Assembly: GCA_040773385.1 (NCBI GenBank)
Contig: JAXGWH010000044.1
Span: 1-11,495, forward strand
Direction: 5' to 3'
DNA from: Aeriscardovia sp040773385
Lineage (GTDB): Bacteria > Actinomycetota > Actinomycetes > Actinomycetales > Bifidobacteriaceae
DNA length: 11,495 nt
The notes under the pieces are model-generated. The model was not told the DNA's origin, did no database searches, and worked only from the letters and a program-made list of their open reading frames with translations. The position numbers and the translations under genes were made by a program. Of this stretch, positions 6,044-11,495 are shown in pieces (within the stretch, counting starts at the first letter, position 1; every line of letters begins with the position of its first letter).

Positions 6044-6853
6044 ATGACCTCGCTCGCCCGCGCCGTGGCGGGGCTCGTGGGCGGCACCACGCACCGCGTC
6101 CAGTTCACCTCCGACCTGCTGCCCGGGGACCTGACCGGGGTCACCGTCTTCGACCCGTCGACGCGCACCTTCTCGTTCCAGCCCGGGCCGCTGTTCGCCA
6201 ACGTCGTCATCGCCGACGAGATCAACCGCGCCAACCCGCGCACCCAGTCCGCCATGCTCGAATCCATGTCGGAGGGGACGGTGAGCGTCGACGGGCGCAC
6301 GCACCGGCTGCCGGACATGTTCTTCGTCGTCGCCACACAGAACCCCGTGGAGCAGCAGGGCACGTTCCCGCTGCCAGAGGCGCAGCTTGACCGGTTCATG
6401 ACATGCCTCTCGCTGGGATACCCGCGTAAGGACGTGGAGATCTCCATGCTTCGTGCCGCCTCGCAGACAGACCCGCTTGACGGGCTTGAGGCCATCGGCA
6501 CTCTGGACGAGGTGCTGGCCGAACGCTCGCGTATTGCCAGCTTCTTCGTCAGCCGACGGGTGGCGGACTATGCCCGATCGATCCTGCAGGCCACCCGCAC
6601 TTCTCCGCAGTTCTCGCTTGGTGCCTCACCGCGCGCGGGAATCGCCCTCATGGCTATGGCCCGCGTGCGTGCCGACATCGACGGCCGAGATTTCGTGACC
6701 CCGGAGGATGTACGCGCACTCGCCGTACCCGTGCTGGCCCACCGGCTCATCCTGCGCGCTCGGGCTGATGAGGCAGGACAGGATATCGGTGCCGCAGGTC
6801 AGGTGCTTGAGGACCTCGTCGCCGCGCTGCCGGTACCGCGTCAGGAGCGCTGA
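6044..6853 (+). CDS. MoxR ATPase body lacking the P-loop (269 residues)
   Basis: Begins with the ATG that replaces the Walker A lysine codon, directly after the TGA that ends the head piece. It carries the rest of a MoxR domain: RVQFTSDLLPGDLTG (18-32, family signature), Walker B VVIADE (54-59) with INRANPRTQSAMLESM, sensor 1 ATQNP (97-101), the EQQGTFPLPEAQLDRF segment with the probable Arg finger Arg117, GASPRA (193-198, sensor 2 region) and the C-terminal lid (about 190-262). No Shine-Dalgarno site precedes the ATG, so expression would need reinitiation after the TGA or readthrough. Its stop overlaps the next gene's start by one base (TGATG), a translational-coupling arrangement. If made, the protein could still oligomerise but should not bind ATP normally. 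Its intact length argues against long-standing decay. Confidence 0.6.
   Translation: MTSLARAVAGLVGGTTHRVQFTSDLLPGDLTGVTVFDPSTRTFSFQPGPLFANVVIADEINRANPRTQSAMLESMSEGTVSVDGRTHRLPDMFFVVATQNPVEQQGTFPLPEAQLDRFMTCLSLGYPRKDVEISMLRAASQTDPLDGLEAIGTLDEVLAERSRIASFFVSRRVADYARSILQATRTSPQFSLGASPRAGIALMAMARVRADIDGRDFVTPEDVRALAVPVLAHRLILRARADEAGQDIGAAGQVLEDLVAALPVPRQER
6843..6847 (+). promoter_or_regulatory. Shine-Dalgarno site of the DUF58-transglutaminase gene
   Basis: AGGAG, 5 nt before ATG 6853, inside the last codons of the MoxR body. It lets the large gene be translated even if ribosomes drop off at the upstream TGA. Confidence 0.75.
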
Positions 6854-9800
6854 TGGCACACAGGAGCAGGAAGAGCATGAGGGGCGGAAAGACCACGATC
6901 CCGCGTCGCTGGCGTATCCGCCGGTTCTTCTGGAAGCCAGTCGTTTTCCCGCGCCCCGCGGGTCTGGCCTGCCTGCTCGCCGCGGTCTTCCTCATTCTTC
7001 TGTCCAGACTGCTCGCCGACCGGCTGGTGATGGCGCTCGGTCTCACGCTCGCCGGGCTTGTTGTCGGTTCCCTCGTCCTCCTGCTGCTCGGCTGGTGCGT
7101 TCCTCTCGGTTCTGACGGGTATCCACATGCCACGGGGATTCGCCGGTTGATCCGACCTCGTGGGGTGGTGAGGGTCGCCCGCTGGCAGCGCCTCGATCAA
7201 GACGGGCACATTGTCGCCGACTTCATTGATCATCTTCCTGCGAGACGCGGTGTCTGGCGGCGTGTGGGGTGGCGCGTTTCGTGGATCGACCCATTCGGCC
7301 TCTGGCAAGCCGGAAGAATCGTGAGAAACACCGTCGAACGGGTGATCACCCCGGATCCTGATGAGGCGTACTGCGCTGCCGTTACCTCACCGTTGGCGGG
7401 CGCCATTCCCGACGACCATGAGACGGGCATGATCCGCGAATATGCTCGGGGTGACGCACTGCATCTCATCAATTGGAAGCAGACCGCACGCCATGATGAA
7501 CTGATGGTGCGCCAGAAAGACAGGCGCGCCCATCCGCGTCTTCTTGTGGCCCTCGACACCGCGCCGGCCGATGAGAGCACGTACGACCGTACAGCAGAGC
7601 TGCTGTATGGCCTGTGTCGTCTGGCGCGTCGGCGCGGATGGTCGGTGGTGTTGACTGATGGGCGACACACCTGCGCTGGCCCGGCTGATCAGGATCGTTT
7701 CTGCGCCGCGCTCTATCCGCCGCAGACTGACACTGCTGATAACAAGACGGCTGATTCCACATCGACAGAAAGCACCGCACCCGATTCCGCGGCACCTGCC
7801 TCAAGAACAACTGCCACTGCAAGAACAACTGCCACTGCAAGAACAACTTCCACTCGCGCCGACACGGTCATTGCAGCTGTCCGAGCGGCGAGTAAACCCG
7901 GCACGCCTGTCCTCCTCGTCTCACCTGTGGCAGATTCGCCGTCAACAGATACCATCGCTCGAACACTGCACGACACCGGCCGCACGGTCACCCTCACAGT
8001 CCCGAAACCAAAACGCAGTCACGACACGACGAACCACAGAAGCGATACCGCCCAGAACACGGACGCACGCACGAAGAGCGTGGCGGATACAGATCAGATC
8101 GGGCGACCGATGCCTCAACCGTCGGGCATGCCTGCTGTGGGCCAGAGGAGTGAGTCTGACGATCTTCCTGATATATGGCACCGACGTGGCGTGCGGGTGC
8201 TGCGCTCAACGGTGATACCGCTGGCGTGTCTTGCGGTACTGATTGCTGTGGCGATCTACGGGTTGTCACGCCTGTTTTCCACGGGCCTGTACCTGTGGGC
8301 ATTCGCCACGCTCCTCGGTCTGGCCGTCCTGACCGCCTGGCTGCCGCGCCCTCGCCGCCATGACCGTTCAGCGCTGCTGTGCGTGGGAGAGATTCTCGTG
8401 CTCCTGCTCGTAGCCCTCGGATTTATCTCCGCCCTCGCGTCCCGCGCCTACCGTACCGGCTGGGTACCGTTCTTCTCGCCTGAGCTGCCACAAGCCTCAA
8501 CCGCCGCCGCAGGTCGGATTGGCTCCGGAGGGGCTGGGCGCAGGCCCGCCACGCAGACCGGCGGCAACATTTTCGTCGGCGCCCCCGGATCTCCCAGCCT
8601 GACACGGCTGATTCAGACCGGCATCGATGACTTCTATTCGTCAGTACTGCCCCTTGATGCCACGGCAGGGGAGCAGGCGGTACTGATTGCCGGATTCGGT
8701 CTTCTCGCACTGGTAGCGCGTCTCGTGCTCATCTGGCGTCAGTGCGCTCCGCTGCTTGCCGTGCTGGCGGTCGTGCCGCTCACGGCAGACTGGCAGGAGG
8801 GCGTGGGGGCGCCGCTCTGGGCGGTTCTCGCTGTGCTCGGCGCGGTGGCTATACTCCTCTGGGCGCCTCACGCGCACCGTCTGGCCCTTCCTCTGCCGGC
8901 GGTCGTGGCAGTTGCCGTCATCGCCGCCTCAACCACCGCCAGCCCCTCGCTGGTGCAAGGATCAGCCGACCAGCTGGATCTTTTTGGCAGCGGGGGATCG
9001 CTCTTTTCAAGCTCGTCTATCAACCCGCTCGTCGATCTCAAACGTGGGCTGACGCGCAACTCGTCCACCGTCGCGTTCACCTACGAGTCGACGGGCCGTC
9101 TGCGCTTTCGGCTTGCCACGCTCACCAATATGAACGGGTCAACTTGGTCGTTCGACCAGTCATTGGGCCAGCAAGCCCACCTGTACTCGCCGCAGTCGCA
9201 GAGCAGCGGCACGACCTCGGGCAGCACCGCGTCGGCGGGACAGTCGCCGTGGCAGCGGATGGTGACCTACGACTATCCCAGTTCCGTACGCGGCGCCTAT
9301 CCACGGCAGAGCCCCTTCGAACGGGCAGTACAAGGACTGGCGATTCTTGACAAGGCCGATGAGGATGCCGGCACGTCGTCCGCCAACGCCGGATGGAGAC
9401 AAACCGCCGACACGGATGCCCGCACCACCGAGAAAAGCGAGCGCGAGAATCTGACTCGCACGCTCGCCACCTCCTCACGGGTGAGCATCGCGGATCTCTC
9501 CACCCGTTTCCTGCCATTGGCCGGTTCGCCCCAGAGCGTGCGCGCCATCGGCGGGCAGTGGGACTGGAACCGCGACCGCGTGGTATACAACAGCACTGAT
9601 TCCACCACCTCGAGCATGCGGTACACGCAGCGTTCACAGTATCTGCCGGCCATTTCCAGTGTCTCGCAGCTTGCCACAGGGCAGACGCTGGAACAGATGG
9701 TTGTCTTGCACCGCACGTATCAGCAGCGATGCGCCACGGTTCTGAAGGCGATCCCCGACCCGAGCGGCATCCGGGCGCGTGACTGGTCATCCTGGTATCG

Positions 9801-11343
9801 ACGTCTGGGACGGCTCAATTTGACGCGGAACCAGCTGCAGGCATGGAGTTCCTGCCTCGTTGATTTCTCGCACGGTGATTCGGGCGATCAATCGGAGCAG
9901 TGGCAGACGCAAAGTAACCAGCAATATATGTTCTCCTCCTCCCTGCGCGGCAGTATCTGGGCATTGGACGATGATCCCGATTCGTCGTATCTGCCGGCCG
10001 GATCAACTGGTGTGGTGACCGGCTCTTCGGGTGCGGACGGTACGGATGAGGCGACGCTCAATCCCTACAGTGCGTACAACGGTTATGGGCAGGGGCAGGA
10101 TGCGACCGCCGTCAAGGCGCTCATCGGTCGGCAGTACCGTACATTGCCAGCAAAACTGCCAGCCGAGATCACACGGGTTGTGCGTCGGGCACGGCGCGCG
10201 GGCGTGAACATCTCCGGAGCGAGTGCGTCTGACCAGATCGGGGCCATGACATGGCTCGTTCGGTTCTTCTCGGACAAGAGCTTTGTTTACTCGCTCACCG
10301 CCCCCGACGGCGGCGGGACCGACAATTTGCGGATGATTGCCCGCTTTTTGAAAGAGCGCAAGGGTTATTGCGTGCATTATGCCTCAGCACTGGCCGTACT
10401 GGCGCGTGCCATGGGCGTGCCCACCCGGCTTGTGCTCGGTTATTCGCCGGATTCGGCTGTGTTGGAAGGTGGGGACACGGGCTCGGGCAGGAACACGTAT
10501 GCCACCTCGCAGAACCAGCTGCATTCGTGGGTGGAGGCATACATCAACGGTGTGGGCTGGGTGCCCTTCGATGTGACGCCGGGCTTCTCCGATGCGGCTT
10601 CCTCCGCGCAGCGCTCGTCAGTGAGTGCGGACGATGTGCGGCGGGCACGTCGGCGAGGCAGCAGGCGAAGCACGCAGACCGGCACTGCTGGTTCGACGGG
10701 CACTGCTGCGAACAGTCGTCAGAACACCACATCGTCGCAGAAGAGGGCACAGGAGCCGAAGACGGACGGTGGTGGCTCTTCCCGCTCTCATTCGGCGCAG
10801 ACACCGTCACGACGCCCCTCGCAATCCGACTCGTCCGCCTCGTTGCGCGGGCATGCACATCGGCAGCAGACGCTCGTGGTGATCTGCGCACTGACGGCGG
10901 CCGTCCTGTGCGCCGTGCTGCTCATCGTGTTCGGGCCTGTTCTCGTGGACCGTCTGCGCCGCCGGCGGCTCTCACGGCTCATTCACACGGCCGGTGCCGC
11001 AGGCGAGGCCGGCGATGGTGATTCCTCCGTGCTGGCGCAGAAGGCCTGGGACGGTGTGTGGAGACAGGTGCTGCGTGCCGCTCATAAGGCCGGTGTGCGC
11101 CCCACGCGCACAGACAGCGTGGAGGATTGTGCTGCCCAGATCATCGCCCTCGTACCGGCGAGGGAAAAGTTTGTGCGCTCTCTGGCTCGCGCGGAGCAGA
11201 CGGTGCTGTACGGCGGTGCGGATCGCCGGCGCACGTTGCGCCTGAACTCTCGGTCGGCACAAAAACTTGAGGAGCGGACAGTCGCGCTGCTCAATGACCT
11301 TCAGGCTATCGCCCGGCGTCAGGGAAAGAGAGTTCATCATTAA
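6853..11343 (+). CDS. DUF58-TgpA-type transglutaminase fusion membrane protein (1,496 residues)
   Basis: Two proteins usually encoded separately are joined in one frame. Residues 35-53 and 58-82 are membrane helices. The cytosolic DUF58 part follows, with WIDPFGLWQ (144-152) and the DUF58 signature IREYARGD...INWKQTARHDELMVRQ (194-221), then a vWA-like strand LLVALDTAPADES (230-242) whose metal site is degenerate. A Thr/Ala/Asp-rich insert (290-336) contains an 18-bp tandem repeat, and a second linker spans 386-440. Seven further helices lie at about 453-473, 478-497, 507-530, 606-628, 631-645, 652-670 and 676-693. A large extracytoplasmic region then holds the transglutaminase-like core, with Cys1173 (KGYCVHYASA), His1224 (LHSWVEAY) and Asp1240 (VPFDVTPG). 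A last helix (1340-1362) leads to a cytosolic tail. Counting helices puts DUF58 inside and the enzyme outside. TgpA homologues act at the envelope; the substrate is unknown. The start is set by AGGAG at 6843-6847, and I see no internal ribosome site at the join. Confidence 0.9.
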   Translation: MAHRSRKSMRGGKTTIPRRWRIRRFFWKPVVFPRPAGLACLLAAVFLILLSRLLADRLVMALGLTLAGLVVGSLVLLLLGWCVPLGSDGYPHATGIRRLIRPRGVVRVARWQRLDQDGHIVADFIDHLPARRGVWRRVGWRVSWIDPFGLWQAGRIVRNTVERVITPDPDEAYCAAVTSPLAGAIPDDHETGMIREYARGDALHLINWKQTARHDELMVRQKDRRAHPRLLVALDTAPADESTYDRTAELLYGLCRLARRRGWSVVLTDGRHTCAGPADQDRFCAALYPPQTDTADNKTADSTSTESTAPDSAAPASRTTATARTTATARTTSTRADTVIAAVRAASKPGTPVLLVSPVADSPSTDTIARTLHDTGRTVTLTVPKPKRSHDTTNHRSDTAQNTDARTKSVADTDQIGRPMPQPSGMPAVGQRSESDDLPDIWHRRGVRVLRSTVIPLACLAVLIAVAIYGLSRLFSTGLYLWAFATLLGLAVLTAWLPRPRRHDRSALLCVGEILVLLLVALGFISALASRAYRTGWVPFFSPELPQASTAAAGRIGSGGAGRRPATQTGGNIFVGAPGSPSLTRLIQTGIDDFYSSVLPLDATAGEQAVLIAGFGLLALVARLVLIWRQCAPLLAVLAVVPLTADWQEGVGAPLWAVLAVLGAVAILLWAPHAHRLALPLPAVVAVAVIAASTTASPSLVQGSADQLDLFGSGGSLFSSSSINPLVDLKRGLTRNSSTVAFTYESTGRLRFRLATLTNMNGSTWSFDQSLGQQAHLYSPQSQSSGTTSGSTASAGQSPWQRMVTYDYPSSVRGAYPRQSPFERAVQGLAILDKADEDAGTSSANAGWRQTADTDARTTEKSERENLTRTLATSSRVSIADLSTRFLPLAGSPQSVRAIGGQWDWNRDRVVYNSTDSTTSSMRYTQRSQYLPAISSVSQLATGQTLEQMVVLHRTYQQRCATVLKAIPDPSGIRARDWSSWYRRLGRLNLTRNQLQAWSSCLVDFSHGDSGDQSEQWQTQSNQQYMFSSSLRGSIWALDDDPDSSYLPAGSTGVVTGSSGADGTDEATLNPYSAYNGYGQGQDATAVKALIGRQYRTLPAKLPAEITRVVRRARRAGVNISGASASDQIGAMTWLVRFFSDKSFVYSLTAPDGGGTDNLRMIARFLKERKGYCVHYASALAVLARAMGVPTRLVLGYSPDSAVLEGGDTGSGRNTYATSQNQLHSWVEAYINGVGWVPFDVTPGFSDAASSAQRSSVSADDVRRARRRGSRRSTQTGTAGSTGTAANSRQNTTSSQKRAQEPKTDGGGSSRSHSAQTPSRRPSQSDSSASLRGHAHRQQTLVVICALTAAVLCAVLLIVFGPVLVDRLRRRRLSRLIHTAGAAGEAGDGDSSVLAQKAWDGVWRQVLRAAHKAGVRPTRTDSVEDCAAQIIALVPAREKFVRSLARAEQTVLYGGADRRRTLRLNSRSAQKLEERTVALLNDLQAIARRQGKRVHH
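7803..7856 (+). repeat. 18-bp tandem repeat, three copies, in the DUF58 part
   Basis: The unit AAGAACAACTGCCACTGC occurs exactly at 7803-7820 and 7821-7838 and imperfectly at 7839-7856. The period of 18 keeps the frame and encodes RTTATA, RTTATA, RTTSTR. It uses AGA arginine codons that are rare in the rest of the window. Slippage could lengthen or shorten this linker without breaking the gene. Confidence 0.9.
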
Positions 11344-11393
11344 TAAAAGAAACTGGGGGTGCGGACCTTTTTTGAGGTGTTTTGGAGGTTCGC
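11344..11393 (+). other. Probable left end of an insertion sequence
   Basis: The 50 bases between the TAA of the large gene and the transposase ATG are unusually T- and A-rich next to their surroundings and carry a short ACCT/AGGT inverted repeat (11365-11368, 11375-11378). A terminal inverted repeat is expected here, but the other end is outside the window, so the boundary cannot be set. TA dinucleotides right after the stop would suit a TA-targeting element. Confidence 0.35.
11384..11388 (+). promoter_or_regulatory. Shine-Dalgarno site of the transposase-like gene
   Basis: GGAGG, 5 nt before ATG 11394; it supports this as a real start. Confidence 0.65.
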
Positions 11394-11495
11394 ATGTATC
11401 CTGTTTCTTTCCGCCGGAGGGCGATAGGCCTCTACAAGGGTGGCTGCTCCTACCGTGAGATAGCAGACCGGTTGAAGGTGAGCTATCCGACGGCC
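11394..11495 (+). CDS. Transposase-like helix-turn-helix protein, N-terminus only
   Basis: Only 34 codons are present before the window ends. The residues MYPVSFRRRAIGLYKGG, followed by SYREIADRLKVSYPTA, resemble the N-terminal homeodomain-like DNA-binding helices of IS630-type (or orfA of IS3-type) transposases: a basic first helix, then a Gly, then the helix-turn-helix with REIADRL and VSYPTA. The start has a strong GGAGG site. It begins 51 bases past the stop of the DUF58-transglutaminase gene, which suggests a mobile element inserted at the end of that operon. The catalytic DDE/D residues lie outside the window, so the family and integrity of the element cannot be judged. A non-transposon regulator with a similar fold is less likely. 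Confidence 0.6.
   Translation, partial: MYPVSFRRRAIGLYKGGCSYREIADRLKVSYPTA

Larger units (their letters stand above)
5750..6853 (+). pseudogene. MoxR-family AAA+ ATPase locus interrupted in its Walker A motif
   Basis: MoxR ATPases are chaperone-like AAA+ proteins usually encoded next to DUF58/vWA and transglutaminase genes, as here. The whole locus is one frame of 368 codons including both stops; about 60 N-terminal residues exceed the family core. It is collinear with a normal MoxR except at 6041-6046. After LLLDDVPGV the expected Gly-Lys-Thr of the P-loop reads TGA-ATG-ACC, so Gly is a stop and the catalytic Lys is Met. The frame does not change across this point, so an insertion or deletion is not the cause. 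Walker B, sensor 1, the Arg finger and the lid are intact downstream. It could be a recent pseudogene, a gene split in two by restart, or a sequence or assembly error. ATP binding by the product as written should be lost. Confidence 0.7.

Noticed and set aside
6040..6046. A frameshift (programmed or error) explaining the MoxR break
   Set aside because: The upstream and downstream parts are in the same frame, so substitution, not insertion or deletion, is needed.
7803..7856. CRISPR-like array
   Set aside because: The 18-base units are contiguous with no spacers and lie in frame inside a coding region.

Overview
The window reads as chromosomal DNA of a GC-rich actinobacterium. A Bifidobacterium or close relative is the best guess: the phosphoglucomutase, diacylglycerol-kinase-like and seryl-tRNA synthetase sequences look bifidobacterial, G/C dominates third codon positions, and several genes seem to lack Shine-Dalgarno sites. 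The species assignment is inference from memory, not a database result.

Layout. Positions 1-1217 (minus) hold the first 405 codons of phosphoglucomutase (pgm), cut by the window edge. A YegS/DagK-type lipid kinase follows on the same strand (1416-2510). It shares a GC-rich divergent promoter region with serS (2711-4009, plus). A tRNA-Ser with anticodon UGA lies just downstream (4116-4202), followed by a perfect 28-bp palindrome and a second, T-tailed hairpin. A 409-residue Sel1-repeat protein (4324-5553, minus) faces the tRNA. From 5750 the plus strand carries a MoxR-type AAA+ ATPase locus, a 1,496-codon gene (6853-11343) that joins a DUF58 protein to a TgpA-like membrane transglutaminase, and the start of a transposase-like gene (11394 to the edge).

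How the genes relate. MoxR, DUF58 and transglutaminase genes commonly sit together in bacteria and are thought to act at the cell envelope, with the MoxR ATPase as a chaperone-like remodeller. Two things are unusual here. First, the MoxR reading frame is broken exactly inside its Walker A P-loop: the two codons expected to encode Gly-Lys read TGA-ATG in the same frame. This gives a 97-codon head and a 269-codon body with no P-loop. Second, DUF58 and transglutaminase are one polypeptide, and the predicted 2+7+1 membrane segments place DUF58 inside the cell and the Cys-His-Asp transglutaminase outside.

Other points of interest are a C at position 33 of the tRNA-Ser anticodon loop, where U is nearly universal; -10-like hexamers 6-7 nt from the ATG of four genes that lack Shine-Dalgarno sites (probable leaderless mRNAs); and perfect palindromes inside the putative promoters of the moxR locus and the Sel1 gene. 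I see no CRISPR array, rRNA gene or phage module. No intergenic stretch exceeds about 200 bases.
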